64,000 bases of DNA from Alcaligenaceae bacterium (GTDB lineage Bacteria > Pseudomonadota > Gammaproteobacteria > Burkholderiales > Burkholderiaceae_B), in assembly GCA_013416445.1 (NCBI GenBank), contig JACCER010000003.1:247036-311035 (forward strand), in the 5' to 3' direction. Both the position numbers and the translations under genes were made by a program. Shown piece after piece: positions 43,958 to 53,941 of the stretch. Numbering within the stretch: the stretch's first letter is position 1; every line of letters starts with the position of its first letter. The notes under the pieces were generated by a model. The model did not search any database, was not told the origin of the DNA, and saw only the letters and a program-made list of their open reading frames with translations.

Positions 43958-44470
43958 ATGAGTTTGCCATACTGGCTTCCATCGGTCATTGCTGCGTTAG
44001 CGATCCTGGGCGCCAGTTGGGTGTTGATGGCGCTAGCTTGGCGCGATCTTACTTTGCGTCGCCTACCCAACACATGGGTAGGCGCTTACGCAGCGTTGTT
44101 CTTCCTCTACGCCTGGGTTAGCGGCATGGGTTGGGTGCAATTAGGCTGGCACGCAGCCATAGGGCTGGCGGTAACAATATTGATGGTGGGGCTCTTTGCT
44201 TTGCGCATTGTGGGCGGTGGTGATGTCAAATTATGGGGGGCGTTGATGCTATGGGCGGGGCCGCAAGGGGCAGTCGCGGCAGTGGTCATTGCAACTGTAT
44301 GCGGCACCTTGTTGGGCATATTGGGTTGGGTTTCACAGCAGATATTAAAACGCAACCGAAAACCAGTTGGCGCGCCAGTATTCAAGATGTTGTCCGCAGC
44401 TCGCGGCGTGCCTTATGGCGTAGGCTTGGCCCTTGCAGGGCTGCAGAATGTGTGGGTCACTTTGTTGTAG
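43958..44470 (+). CDS. tadV: Prepilin peptidase
   Basis: A 170-residue membrane protein (CpaA/TadV type) with about five hydrophobic segments. The two aspartates of the aspartic-peptidase pair are visible: Asp in RDLTLRRLPN and Asp in GGGDVKLW. It cleaves the leaders of Flp and of TadE/TadF pseudopilins. ATG 43958 is chosen over a TTG three codons upstream. It follows flp by 11 bp. Confidence 0.92.
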   Translation: MSLPYWLPSVIAALAILGASWVLMALAWRDLTLRRLPNTWVGAYAALFFLYAWVSGMGWVQLGWHAAIGLAVTILMVGLFALRIVGGGDVKLWGALMLWAGPQGAVAAVVIATVCGTLLGILGWVSQQILKRNRKPVGAPVFKMLSAARGVPYGVGLALAGLQNVWVTLL

Positions 44471-44501
44471 ATAGAGTAGTTGCTGAACCGGGGGTAACAA
44501 T

Positions 44502-45443
44502 ATGTCCACCACGTTAAAATTTATATTGCTGGTAGTGGGGGCTGCCGTGCTGGCGCTGGCGGCGCGCATGCTGTACGCCAACATGGCGCAACAAGATCAC
44601 AAGCCGGCCGACCCGCCGGTACAAGTACAAATTGCCACGGGCGACTTGCCTGCCGGCTTGTTGTTGCGCAGTGAAGACCTGGGCTGGAAGCCCATGCCCA
44701 AATCACAGGTGCCCGATGGCGCGGTGATGCAAGGCACGCAGGCTGCCGAAGCCCTGGTGGGCGGGTTGCTGCGCCATGACACCAAGGCAGGCGCTTATAT
44801 CGCGGCGCGCGATGTTATCAGCCCTGATGCCCCCGGCTTTCTGGCTGCAGCGTTAAAGCCCGGCATGCGGGCCGTATCGGTGCCGGTGGACAACGTATCG
44901 GGCAATGCCGGGCTGATACAGCCTGGCGACTATGTCGACATGATACTGGTGCAGGAATCCAGAGGGCGCGACAGCCTGGACAGCAACCGCGCCCGTTCGG
45001 TGGTCAGCGAAACAGTAGTGGAAAAAGTGCGTGTCATTGCGGTGGGTTCGGTATTTCAGCAGCAAGCCGATGGCGCCAAGGGCGGCAATAAAACTACGCC
45101 AGCCCGCACGGTGACTATAGAAGTCATGCCGCGTGCGGCCGAAGCAGTGACCGTGGCGGCCCGCCTGGGCACCTTGTCTTTGGCTTTGCGCAGCTTTGCG
45201 GTGACCGACCGCAGCCCGGCCAGTGTAGAACCCGTACAGGCCATCGTCGCCTGGGGTGACAGCAGCGAAAAGTCGGCGCCGGTATGGGCGGGCGATGTGT
45301 CGCGCGCTATTGAAGGGCACAGAGAGGCCGCCCCGCCCACAGCCAATAGCGAACCACCCAAGGCCGCGTCACGAGAAATCACGGTATTGCGCGGTTCCAA
45401 GCGCGACACACAAGACATGGGTGCGGCGCAGGCCGTCAACTAA
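44502..45443 (+). CDS. cpaB: Flp pilus assembly protein CpaB/RcpC
   Basis: A 313-residue inner-membrane anchored periplasmic protein. An N-terminal membrane segment is followed by an SAF domain (IATGDLPAGLLLRSEDL) and the CpaB conserved RAVSVPVDNVSGNAGLIQPGDYVDM block near 125. It stabilises the outer-membrane secretin channel of the Tad machine. The C-terminal 60 residues are Pro/Ser-rich and variable in the family. Confidence 0.92.
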   Translation: MSTTLKFILLVVGAAVLALAARMLYANMAQQDHKPADPPVQVQIATGDLPAGLLLRSEDLGWKPMPKSQVPDGAVMQGTQAAEALVGGLLRHDTKAGAYIAARDVISPDAPGFLAAALKPGMRAVSVPVDNVSGNAGLIQPGDYVDMILVQESRGRDSLDSNRARSVVSETVVEKVRVIAVGSVFQQQADGAKGGNKTTPARTVTIEVMPRAAEAVTVAARLGTLSLALRSFAVTDRSPASVEPVQAIVAWGDSSEKSAPVWAGDVSRAIEGHREAAPPTANSEPPKAASREITVLRGSKRDTQDMGAAQAVN

Positions 45444-45500
45444 TACAGTCCGTTTCTACCCGCGCGGTATTTCCGTATTCCAGCAAAGAGGACACATGCA

Positions 45501-46931
45501 ATGGTTGTAAACATGCAACGATGGATAGCCGGTTTAGGGGCGCCCAGGCATCAGGCAGTATTGGCCGTGGGCCTGGCGGCAGCCTGTTATGCGCCGCTGG
45601 TTGCGGCCCAGGCCTTGTCTGTGGGCGAGGGCAGGCTGGTGCGCTTCGAGGGGGTGGCAAAAACCGTGTTCGTGGCCGACCCAGAAATTGCCGATGTGCA
45701 GGTGCCATCCGATAATGCCGTGCTGGTCTTGGGCAAGAAAACTGGCCAGACCACGCTATATGTGCTGGGTGAAAATGGTGAAACCCTGGTGCAGCAAAAA
45801 GTGAATATTCGCCATAACGTGTCTGAAATTACCGAGGTATTGCGCGCGCGCTTTCCTGGGCTGCGTCTGGGGCTGGAGTCAGCGCCTGGTTCGCTGATGG
45901 TGTCGGGCACCGTGCCCAATAGCGAAACCGTCGATGCCATCAGCCGCACTATCAAGTCTTATCTGGGTGAAAAAGACGATCTGATCAACCGCATCGCCAT
46001 CAGCAGCCCCACCCAGGTTTATCTGCGAGTGCGTGTTACCGAAGTATCGCGAGCGGTGACGCAAAAACTGGGCATCAACTGGTCAGCCATTGCTACCCCT
46101 GGCCACTTTTTTGCCGGGGTGATCAGCGGTCGGCCCTTCCAGACTATTGTCGGTTCGGCCATGATTAGCGGCGGCGCTGGTGGCGGCAACCAGGATATGA
46201 GCTTTGGGTCTGTCAGTAGTTACACGGCTCCAAATAAAGGGTATTCATTTTTAGGCGGCTATGCCAAGGAAGGGCGTTCCATACAGGCCATGATAGATGT
46301 GCTTGACGAGGAAGGCATGATTAGCGTGCTGGCAGAACCCAATTTAACGGCTGTGTCGGGTGAAACCGCCAGCTTTTTGGCAGGCGGCGAATTCCCCATA
46401 CCGGTAAAGCAAGATCGCGACAATACCACGGTGGAATTCAAGCCGTTTGGTGTGGCGCTGGACTTTACCCCCACGGTGCTGGCCGACGACCGCATCAGCA
46501 TTAAGGTGCGGCCTGAAATCAGCGAAATCGACCCCAACAGCAGCATAGTAATGAACGGCATGATGATACCGGGGCTGTCAGTGCGGCGCGTGGAAACTAC
46601 GGTGGAAATGGCCAGTGGTCAAAGCTTTGCCATAGGCGGTTTGCTGCAAAACAACATACGCGATATTGCTTCGCAAATACCGGGGCTGGGCAAGATACCA
46701 GTGTTGGGCAAGCTGTTTTCGTCATCCGACTACCAGAACAATAAAAGTGAACTGGTGGTGATTGTGACCCCTTATCTGGTCAAGCCCAGCGACAGTACTC
46801 AATTGGCTTCGCCGCTGGAAAGCCTGCGCCCCAATACCGATATTGAATATATTTTGCACGACAAAATAGGGCTGGACCCGCTTAAGGGCGATGTGCCGCG
46901 CCTGACAGGCACGGCAGGTTTCGTGTACTAA
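45501..46931 (+). CDS. cpaC: Tad secretin CpaC/RcpA
   Basis: A 476-residue outer-membrane secretin with a signal peptide ending VAAQA near 36, an N-terminal pilus-domain (RLVRFEGVAKTVFVADPEIADVQV), a BON-like central part and the C-terminal secretin domain with VLGKLFSS and ELVVIVTPYLV. It forms the pore through which the Flp pilus leaves. An alternative start five codons later is possible. Confidence 0.94.
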   Translation: MVVNMQRWIAGLGAPRHQAVLAVGLAAACYAPLVAAQALSVGEGRLVRFEGVAKTVFVADPEIADVQVPSDNAVLVLGKKTGQTTLYVLGENGETLVQQKVNIRHNVSEITEVLRARFPGLRLGLESAPGSLMVSGTVPNSETVDAISRTIKSYLGEKDDLINRIAISSPTQVYLRVRVTEVSRAVTQKLGINWSAIATPGHFFAGVISGRPFQTIVGSAMISGGAGGGNQDMSFGSVSSYTAPNKGYSFLGGYAKEGRSIQAMIDVLDEEGMISVLAEPNLTAVSGETASFLAGGEFPIPVKQDRDNTTVEFKPFGVALDFTPTVLADDRISIKVRPEISEIDPNSSIVMNGMMIPGLSVRRVETTVEMASGQSFAIGGLLQNNIRDIASQIPGLGKIPVLGKLFSSSDYQNNKSELVVIVTPYLVKPSDSTQLASPLESLRPNTDIEYILHDKIGLDPLKGDVPRLTGTAGFVY

Positions 46932-46952
46932 GCGGCCCGCAAGGATACGACC

Positions 46953-47390
46953 ATGAATTTACTGCAAACAAAACCATTTTCAGCTGGCGTCATGCCTGCC
47001 CGTTATGGCAAGGTCTGCCTGGCGCTGGGACTGAGCCTGGCGCTGGGCGCCTGCGCTTTTCCGCGCAAAGACTTTTCGTCTATGCCCGACCCCAGTGTCA
47101 TTACGCTGAAGCAGGCGGGCCCGGGCTATGTGGCCAGCGGCCCCGATTGCACAAAACTGCTGCAGCCTTCGCAATATAACAAGGTCGACGACTTGCGCAT
47201 GTCTATCGCCTTTGGCTGCGCCACTTATACCAATCTGGCTGAACAGGTAGCCAATCCTAACGACTTGGTCAAGCCCAGGGCGTATCGTGGTCAGTCTGCT
47301 GAAACCGCCACTGAAGCCGTTACCCGCTATCGCGAAAACAAGGTAACGCCTTTGCGCAATACCAATTCCACCGACGTGGGTAAAAACTAA
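46953..47390 (+). CDS. cpaD: CpaD-family pilus lipoprotein
   Basis: A 145-residue lipoprotein: signal peptide with lipobox LALGAC near residue 29, then a short CpaD-like domain (GPDCTKLLQPSQY, FGCATYTNLAEQVANPNDLVKPR). It is shorter than alpha-proteobacterial CpaD (about 220 residues). It probably helps target or stabilise the secretin. Position between secretin and TadZ genes agrees. Confidence 0.85.
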   Translation: MNLLQTKPFSAGVMPARYGKVCLALGLSLALGACAFPRKDFSSMPDPSVITLKQAGPGYVASGPDCTKLLQPSQYNKVDDLRMSIAFGCATYTNLAEQVANPNDLVKPRAYRGQSAETATEAVTRYRENKVTPLRNTNSTDVGKN

Positions 47391-47409
47391 ACGCAGGCAA
47401 GGAAGAGCT

Positions 47410-48624
47410 ATGAGCGTGGTCAGCACAATTGGGGGCAAAAATAAAGACGGTGCGCGTAGTGCCAGCCTGGTGGTGTTTGCTGTAGACGAAACCACGGCCC
47501 ACGACTTGGCGCAGTCCATCGGCCAGTTGGGAGTGACCGATGCCTATGTGGCGCGCGGCGATATAGACACGGCCATCAGCCACTTAAGCCGTGTCGAAAA
47601 ATCACCGCAACGCCTGATCGTAGATATTTCCGGCGAAAGCCAGCCCTTGCTGGCGCTGGATCGCCTGGCTGAAGCCTGCGACCCGTCGGTGCAGGTTTAT
47701 GTGCTAGGTGAAAGCAATGATGTCACCTTGTACCGCTCGCTGCTGCAGGCAGGCGTGCGTGATTATCGCTACAAGCCGTTAACGGTAGACGCCTTGCGCG
47801 GCTGGCTGGGCGACCAAGACGGCAGCCTGGTGCGCAAGGCGCGTAGCGGCAAAATTATTGCAGTTACCGGCACGCGTGGTGGCGTGGGGGTGACATCAGT
47901 AGCGGCCTGCCTGGCCAGCCAGCTTACCGCCGGCAAGGGCTTGCGCCGCATTGCCTATCTTGATCTGGACTTCTATGGCGGCACAGGCTCTACCTTGTTG
48001 GGCATGTCCAGCAACCATGCCTTGCCCGAAGTTTTGCAGAATATCGAACGCATAGACCCGCAGTTTCTGGAACGCACCCTAACCAGCAAAGACGGCCGCT
48101 TGTTTGTGCTGGCCGCCAATCAAAATTATTCCGACGCCTTCAGCATGGAAAGCGGCATGATGGGGCGTTTGCTGGCCGTGTTGTCGCAACACTTCCATTA
48201 TGTGGTGATCGACCTGCACAATCCTGGCGGTACGTTGGCCAATGAAGTGTTCTCGCATGCCGACATGGCCTGCCTGCTGTCTGACCGCTCGGTTCACTCG
48301 GCCCGTGTCCTGACTCGCCTGCTGCTGCATATAGAAGCACGCCAGAATCCACCCGCCCTGCATGTATTGCTCAACTCGTCGCGCAGTCCGGTGAAGGGGC
48401 GGGTAGGCGCCAAGGAATTTGCGCAAGCCATTTCACGCCCGGTGGCGCTCGACATTCCCTACGATGGCAAGTTGCCTGGCCTGGCTGAAGACCTGGGCGA
48501 ACCTTTGGCCGCGGGCAGCGAACTGGCCAAGGCAGTCAATAAACTGACTCGTATGCTGACGGGCGAACTGGCCCAGGGCGGGGCGGCGGCCAAGGTGGCG
48601 CGCTGGTTCCGCAGGAGCGCATGA
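47410..48624 (+). CDS. tadZ: Tad polar-localisation ATPase CpaE/TadZ
   Basis: A 404-residue protein: receiver-like N-terminal domain (to about 135) and a MinD/ParA-type ATPase domain. The Walker-A-like stretch is GTRGGVGVTS near 155; the usual signature Lys is changed to Val, a known feature of TadZ forms. It places the Tad machine at the cell pole. It overlaps tadA by four bases. Confidence 0.92.
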   Translation: MSVVSTIGGKNKDGARSASLVVFAVDETTAHDLAQSIGQLGVTDAYVARGDIDTAISHLSRVEKSPQRLIVDISGESQPLLALDRLAEACDPSVQVYVLGESNDVTLYRSLLQAGVRDYRYKPLTVDALRGWLGDQDGSLVRKARSGKIIAVTGTRGGVGVTSVAACLASQLTAGKGLRRIAYLDLDFYGGTGSTLLGMSSNHALPEVLQNIERIDPQFLERTLTSKDGRLFVLAANQNYSDAFSMESGMMGRLLAVLSQHFHYVVIDLHNPGGTLANEVFSHADMACLLSDRSVHSARVLTRLLLHIEARQNPPALHVLLNSSRSPVKGRVGAKEFAQAISRPVALDIPYDGKLPGLAEDLGEPLAAGSELAKAVNKLTRMLTGELAQGGAAAKVARWFRRSA

Positions 48625-50066
48625 TGTTCGGGCGCAAAAGTCACCAACCAACCGTTGCCCCGTCATTTGATGTGGGTGAACCGCACGGGGCAGGCGTGCC
48701 AGATGGCATTGAGATGGCTGAGGTTGCGCTGGCGTTGCCGCCACAGCAGCTTGCCATGCCTGAACCGCCCAGCCTGGAGTTTGCGCCGGTTGCTACGCCC
48801 AAAACACTGATACGTTCTGACCACTATGTGGCGGCGCGCCAGTTTGTGTTCGCCACTATCAACGTATCGGCTGCGCTTACCCGTACACGCGAGCAGGTGC
48901 GTGGCGATATTGAGCGCCTGATTTCCGAACTGGCCCAGCGCGACCGCCTGCCCATTACCCAGCACGAACTGGCGCAAATGACGGGCGAGATCCTGAACGA
49001 TATGTTTGGGGTGGGGCCGATAGAACCCCTGCTGCAAGATGAAACCGTCAGCGACATTATGGTCAATGGCCCAGACCAAGTCTATGTCGAGCGCCAGGGT
49101 CGGCTGGAACTGACACCGCTAAAATTTCGCGATAACGCCCACCTGACCAACGTAGTGCAGCGCATTGCCGCATCAATAGGGCGGCGAGTAGACGAAAGCA
49201 GTCCCATGGTGGATGCCCGCCTGGCCGATGGCAGCCGGGTCAACGTGGTCATGCCGCCGCTGGCGCTGGATGGCGTCATGCTGTCGATACGTAAGTTTTC
49301 ACGCCGCAAGCTTAGCTTGCCGCGTCTGGCCAGCCAGGGGAGCATGTCGCATGGCATGGCCAGAACCCTGCAAATCGCCGCTGCCTGCCGCTTGAATATA
49401 GTTATTTCCGGTGGTACAGGGTCGGGCAAGACCACGCTGCTTAACGCCTTGTCACAATATATAGATGCATCTGAACGCATAGTCACCATAGAAGATGCAG
49501 CCGAACTGCAGTTGCAGCAGCCCCATGTGGTGCGTATGGAAACCCGTCCGCCAAATATCGAAGGCCTGAATGCCGTGTCGCAGGGCGACCTGGTGCGCAA
49601 CGCGCTGCGTATGCGGCCCGACCGTATCATTCTAGGTGAAACGCGCGGCAGTGAAGCCTTCGACGTACTGCAGGCCATGAATACCGGGCACGATGGTTCC
49701 ATGACCACGCTGCACGCCAATACCCCGCGCGATGCTGTGGTGCGCCTGGAAAGCATGGTGATGATGGCCAATGGTAATTTGCCGCTGTATTCCATACGCC
49801 GGCAAATTGCCAGCGCGGTGCACATGATAGTGCAGGTAGAACGCATGCGCGATGGTGCGCGCCGCATCACCAGCATCGTCGAGGTCATGGGCATGGAAGG
49901 CGACGTCATCATTACCCAGGATTTGTTCCGCTTCAACTTTGACGCGGCGTCGTATGGGTCTAACGTGCAAGGCTCGTTTGACGGCACCGGCCTGCGCCCG
50001 GTATTTGCCGACCGCGCGCGTTACTACGGCCTGGAAAGCCAGCTTGCGGAGGCGACCCGATCATGA
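48621..50066 (+). CDS. tadA: Tad secretion ATPase
   Basis: A 481-residue CpaF/TadA-type AAA+ ATPase of the type II/IV secretion family. Walker A GGTGSGKTT lies at 264-272 and the Walker B/Asp-box region at RPDRIILGETRGSEAFD near 335-350, with HANTPRDAV after it. Hexameric motor for Flp assembly and retraction. N-terminal 60 residues are variable. Four-base overlaps on both sides show tight coupling. Confidence 0.95.
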   Translation: MMFGRKSHQPTVAPSFDVGEPHGAGVPDGIEMAEVALALPPQQLAMPEPPSLEFAPVATPKTLIRSDHYVAARQFVFATINVSAALTRTREQVRGDIERLISELAQRDRLPITQHELAQMTGEILNDMFGVGPIEPLLQDETVSDIMVNGPDQVYVERQGRLELTPLKFRDNAHLTNVVQRIAASIGRRVDESSPMVDARLADGSRVNVVMPPLALDGVMLSIRKFSRRKLSLPRLASQGSMSHGMARTLQIAAACRLNIVISGGTGSGKTTLLNALSQYIDASERIVTIEDAAELQLQQPHVVRMETRPPNIEGLNAVSQGDLVRNALRMRPDRIILGETRGSEAFDVLQAMNTGHDGSMTTLHANTPRDAVVRLESMVMMANGNLPLYSIRRQIASAVHMIVQVERMRDGARRITSIVEVMGMEGDVIITQDLFRFNFDAASYGSNVQGSFDGTGLRPVFADRARYYGLESQLAEATRS

Positions 50067-51043
50067 CCACAGCCGACTTGGTAGCCTTGTTTGCCTTCCT
50101 GGCCTTGCTGCTGCTGGGCTTGTTCGTCATGACGGTGCAAAGCGCTATGCGCCAGCGCCCTAGCGGGCGGGTGCGCAGCCGTCTGGAAAACGTGGGGCAG
50201 TTGGCCGGCAATTCCATGCATCAGGAGACACTGGAAGATTTTTCGCGCGCCGAGCGTGAGGCACGGCGCCGACAGCGGCGTCAGGCCCTGGGCTGGCTGG
50301 GGCAATACCTGTCGCGAGTGGAAACGGTAAGCGGGCGCCGTGGCATTTATGTATTGTGGATAAGTGGGCTGGTTTTGCTGGTAGCAGCGGCTTTGGGGGC
50401 GTGGCTGTTCTTGCCCGCGCCCTGGTGGGGCAAGTTGCTGGTGGCGCTGGGCGTGCCCGCTTTTGGGGTGATGGCAATTTACCGGCGGCTTAATGACAAA
50501 TTCCGCCTGGCATTTCTAGAGCAACTGCCCGATATCCTTGACATGATCATACGCGCCAGCCAGGCGGGCGTGCCGGTTACGCAATCAGTGCGTAATGTGG
50601 GGCAGGAATTCGGCTGGCCGGCTGGTCCTGAATTCAAGCGTATAGGCGACAGCCTGTACCTGGGCAATGACATGGGGGTGGTGTTTGAAGAAGCGGAAGG
50701 GCGCTTGCAACTGCCCGACTTTTCTTTTTTATCGGTATGCCTGTTGCTGCAACGCGAAACTGGCGGCTCCTTAAGCGAAACCTTGTCTAATCTGGCTGAA
50801 GTGGTCAGGGCGCGGCGTGATTTACGCCTGAAAACCAGAGCCTTAACTGCGGAGGGACGATTGGCAGGCGGGATGATTTCCGCCATCCCTATATTGATAT
50901 TGGTGCTTTTGTCGGTTGTGAACCCGGAGTATATTGCCGTTTTTTTCTATACCGAAATAGGCAATACTTTGCTGATGGTGGCTGTTGGCATGCTGGTGGC
51001 TGGCACGCTGTTAATACATAAGATAGCAAAAATGGAAACTTGA
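50063..51043 (+). CDS. tadB: Tad inner-membrane platform protein TadB
   Basis: A 326-residue membrane protein with an N-terminal hydrophobic helix, two central ones and a GspF-type domain (LEQLPDILDMIIRASQAGVPVTQSV) followed by C-terminal helices. With TadC it forms the platform on which TadA acts. Confidence 0.93.
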   Translation: MTTADLVALFAFLALLLLGLFVMTVQSAMRQRPSGRVRSRLENVGQLAGNSMHQETLEDFSRAEREARRRQRRQALGWLGQYLSRVETVSGRRGIYVLWISGLVLLVAAALGAWLFLPAPWWGKLLVALGVPAFGVMAIYRRLNDKFRLAFLEQLPDILDMIIRASQAGVPVTQSVRNVGQEFGWPAGPEFKRIGDSLYLGNDMGVVFEEAEGRLQLPDFSFLSVCLLLQRETGGSLSETLSNLAEVVRARRDLRLKTRALTAEGRLAGGMISAIPILILVLLSVVNPEYIAVFFYTEIGNTLLMVAVGMLVAGTLLIHKIAKMET

Positions 51044-51044
51044 T

Positions 51045-51986
51045 ATGGCTCTGTCATCTGTCGACTGGCTGATACTGGCTGCCTTGCTAATAACCATAAT
51101 AGGCGGCGGCATGTATTTGAATGCCCGCAGCAGCGTGCGCGCCAGGCTTAACCAGCGTTTAAGTCATACCGCTAGAGTGCGCGTCAGTCAGGCTGCTGGC
51201 GACGAAATGCAAAGCAGGGCGGGTTCTGCATTAGTGCGCGGCTTTCAGGTCATGGGCAAGGCCTTGCCTTTGTTTGATGCGGCGCAACGCAGTGAGATGA
51301 ATAAAAAGCTGGTGTCGGCGGGCTACAGACAGGTGGGGGCATTGCCCTTGATAATGGGTGTGGCAGCTTGCTGCGCTATGTTGATGGCCGTGTTGGTTGT
51401 GGTGAAGGGCTGGCCCTTGCTGGCCGATCGTGGGTTGATTGTACATATAGTCAGCGTACTGGTGGCTATCTATATAGGTCTGATGATGCCGCGTATAGTG
51501 CTGGACAGGCTGGTTGTACGCCGCCAAAAGGACATACAACGTAATTTCCCCGACGCGCTGGACTTGCTGGTGGTGTGCACCAATGCTGGGCTAGGCTTGA
51601 ACGCTGCCTTGCAGCGTGTTGCCGAAGAATTGGCTTTTCTAGCCCCTGAGCTGGCTGACGAATTGGAACTGACTTCCGGGCAGTTGCAGCTTAGCGGCGA
51701 TATGGCCCAGGTGCTGCACGAACTAGCTGACCGCATAGGGCTGGCGTCGATACGCAGCCTAGTGTCTACCCTGATACAGTCGCGCCAGTTTGGCACGCCC
51801 ATAGGGCAGGCGCTGCGCGTGTTGTCGCGCAGCGAACGAACGGCGCGCTTGATGCGTACCGAAGAAGCCGCAGCCAAGTTGGCTGTCAAGATCACTTTGC
51901 CCATGATGTTGTTTATTTTGCCTACGGTACTGATCGTGGCGGCAGGGCCAGCAGCTTTGCAGTTAATGAAAATGTTTGCGCACTAA
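51045..51986 (+). CDS. tadC: Tad inner-membrane platform protein TadC
   Basis: A 313-residue GspF-type membrane protein (FPDALDLLVVCTNAGLGLNAALQRVAEEL). TadB and TadC are paralogues and occur together. It starts two bases after the tadB stop. Confidence 0.93.
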   Translation: MALSSVDWLILAALLITIIGGGMYLNARSSVRARLNQRLSHTARVRVSQAAGDEMQSRAGSALVRGFQVMGKALPLFDAAQRSEMNKKLVSAGYRQVGALPLIMGVAACCAMLMAVLVVVKGWPLLADRGLIVHIVSVLVAIYIGLMMPRIVLDRLVVRRQKDIQRNFPDALDLLVVCTNAGLGLNAALQRVAEELAFLAPELADELELTSGQLQLSGDMAQVLHELADRIGLASIRSLVSTLIQSRQFGTPIGQALRVLSRSERTARLMRTEEAAAKLAVKITLPMMLFILPTVLIVAAGPAALQLMKMFAH

Positions 51987-51997
51987 AGGACACAAGT

Positions 51998-52780
51998 ATG
52001 AAAGCCATAGTAGTTATAGCGTGTTGTGTGGTTCTGGCGGCTTGTGCGCCCATGCGCGAACCCAAGGTTCAGCCTTTAACCTCGGCCATGGACGACGCCG
52101 CCATGGAGGCGGGTGAACTGCGCATAGCATCCAGTGCCCTGGCCAGCGGCGACCTGGATGTGGCCTCGTCCTTGTACCGCCGCATTACCGCCGCCCGGCC
52201 CAATATGATGGCAGGCTGGCTGGGCCTGGGTGACACCATGTATCTGGCGGGCGACATGACTCAGGCCCGCGAGGCCTACGAGGCCGCACTCCAACGCAAC
52301 CCGGCTCAGTTTGAAGCGCTGTTGGGGCTGGCCCGCATGGATGTGCGTCAGCGCCATTTTCCAAAAGCCATAGAACGCTATAACGCCATATTGGCACAGC
52401 GCGCCGACCACCCACTGGCGCTGGCCGGACTGGGTGTGGTGTATGACTTGTCGGGCAATGCTGAACAAGCCCAGGCAACCTACCGGCGTGGCCTAAGCGC
52501 CCACCCTGATGATCCCGCCTTGCGCAGCAATCTGGGTTTGTCGCTGTCTTTGAACGGCAAGCCGCGTGAAGCTGTGAACATATTGCTGGATGTAATGGGG
52601 GTGCCTACCGCGCTGCCTCAAGGCCGGCAAAACCTGGCTTTGGCATACGCCATGATGGGGCGCGACGATGCCGCTGAAAGCATATTGCTGGGCGATATGC
52701 CTCGCGCCTACGTGCAAGACAATTTGACGTTTTACCGCGAAGTGCGCCGGCGCATGTCGGGCGGGAAGCAATTGCCATGA
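51998..52780 (+). CDS. tadD: TPR lipoprotein TadD
   Basis: A 260-residue lipoprotein: signal peptide with lipobox VVLAAC near residue 13-15, then about five tetratricopeptide repeats (for example AGWLGLGDTMYLAGDMTQA, ALAGLGVVYDLSGNAEQA). TadD acts as a pilotin-like factor for the Tad system. It overlaps tadE by four bases. Confidence 0.9.
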   Translation: MKAIVVIACCVVLAACAPMREPKVQPLTSAMDDAAMEAGELRIASSALASGDLDVASSLYRRITAARPNMMAGWLGLGDTMYLAGDMTQAREAYEAALQRNPAQFEALLGLARMDVRQRHFPKAIERYNAILAQRADHPLALAGLGVVYDLSGNAEQAQATYRRGLSAHPDDPALRSNLGLSLSLNGKPREAVNILLDVMGVPTALPQGRQNLALAYAMMGRDDAAESILLGDMPRAYVQDNLTFYREVRRRMSGGKQLP

Positions 52781-53313
52781 ATACCGCCCGCCTTGCTGGC
52801 CGCTTGAGCGCGCGCCGCCGAGCGCGGGTGGCGTCTTTGACTCATAGCCAGCGCTGGTGGGTCAGGGGGGTGACGGCGCTGGAGTTCGCCCTAGTGGCGC
52901 CGCTGGCAATACTAGTGCTGTTTTTTTCTATTGAAATGGGGATTATGACCTGGGCGGATGCAACGCTGGAGGTAGCGGCGTCTCGTATATCACGTACTGG
53001 GCAGTTGGGTGTTTTCGCAAAGGAAGACTGCACAGTTGCAGTGCGTAGGCTTTTCGAGGAGAGCATGGCTGGTTGGGTGGGCAACAAAAAATCGTTGCGA
53101 GTTGATGTCTTGGTTTATACGCCGGGTGCCGCTAACCAGTTGCCTGATGTGGATGACGAAAAATATGAGCCGGAGTGCAACGCCGGCGACCGTGGCGATA
53201 TGGTGATGTACCGCTTGGGTTTCGACCGACCAGGATTTTCAGGCATTCTGAGCTGGTTGGGTATACGGCTGCTGCGATTTGAGCGCACGGTTATTATTCA
53301 AAACGAGCCTTGA
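52777..53313 (+). CDS. tadE: Pseudopilin TadE
   Basis: A 178-residue protein with a basic N-terminus, then GVTALEFALVAPLAILVLFF, the TadE prepilin site with hydrophobic helix (about 31-55). TadV probably processes it after Gly. Two Cys (in KEDCTV and PECNA) may form a disulfide. It is a minor pilin required for assembly. Confidence 0.9.
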   Translation: MNTARLAGRLSARRRARVASLTHSQRWWVRGVTALEFALVAPLAILVLFFSIEMGIMTWADATLEVAASRISRTGQLGVFAKEDCTVAVRRLFEESMAGWVGNKKSLRVDVLVYTPGAANQLPDVDDEKYEPECNAGDRGDMVMYRLGFDRPGFSGILSWLGIRLLRFERTVIIQNEP

Positions 53314-53314
53314 T

Positions 53315-53920
53315 ATGCGTAATTTATATCAACATTTCAAACGTTGCCAGCGCGGGGTGGCTGGCGTAGAGGCCGCGATACTGTTGCCTGTGATGATATT
53401 TTTGATCTTCGGCTGTATGGAGATGTATCAGTATTATCGCGCGGCAGCCTTGATGGACAGGGTAGCGTTTACCGTCGCCAATAGTGTCAGCATGCAGCAA
53501 GAACTTGCCGATAAGGGGCAATGCACTAAAACAGATGATATTTGTGTTTATGGGCTGATAGCGAAAGACTTGTTCCAGCCGCTGGACTATGCAAATAGAG
53601 GAGGGCTGGTGATCAGCGCGTATGCCGCTACTGAACCAGCGGGAAAGGACCCGGTCAGTTGGAAAAACCAGTCTGAGTGGTCTAAGCCCTATCACGGCGT
53701 CGAAGCGGGTGACCTGGACAGAACCTCCAGGCTGACCGATAAAAAAATATTTCCGCCGGCGGTAGTGGGTGATACCGTAATTGTTGTGGAAGTATTTTAC
53801 GATTATGAACCGTTTGTAATCAGTTCCCGATTCTGGGAAGCTTTGGCAGGAACATCACATATGTACAGCCGTTTCTTCTTTCGGCCACGTTTCGATGACT
53901 TGCGAAATCTATCAAAGTAA
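53315..53920 (+). CDS. tadF: Pseudopilin TadF/TadE-like
   Basis: A 201-residue minor pilin with GVAGVEAAILLPVMIFLIFG near residues 18-37, the TadE/F-type processing site and helix. ATG 53315 directly follows the tadE stop; the longer frame overlaps tadE. Two Cys are close together (GQCTKTDDICVYG). Probably processed by TadV. Confidence 0.9.
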   Translation: MRNLYQHFKRCQRGVAGVEAAILLPVMIFLIFGCMEMYQYYRAAALMDRVAFTVANSVSMQQELADKGQCTKTDDICVYGLIAKDLFQPLDYANRGGLVISAYAATEPAGKDPVSWKNQSEWSKPYHGVEAGDLDRTSRLTDKKIFPPAVVGDTVIVVEVFYDYEPFVISSRFWEALAGTSHMYSRFFFRPRFDDLRNLSK

Positions 53921-53941
53921 TGGCCTATCTTGGAGGCTATC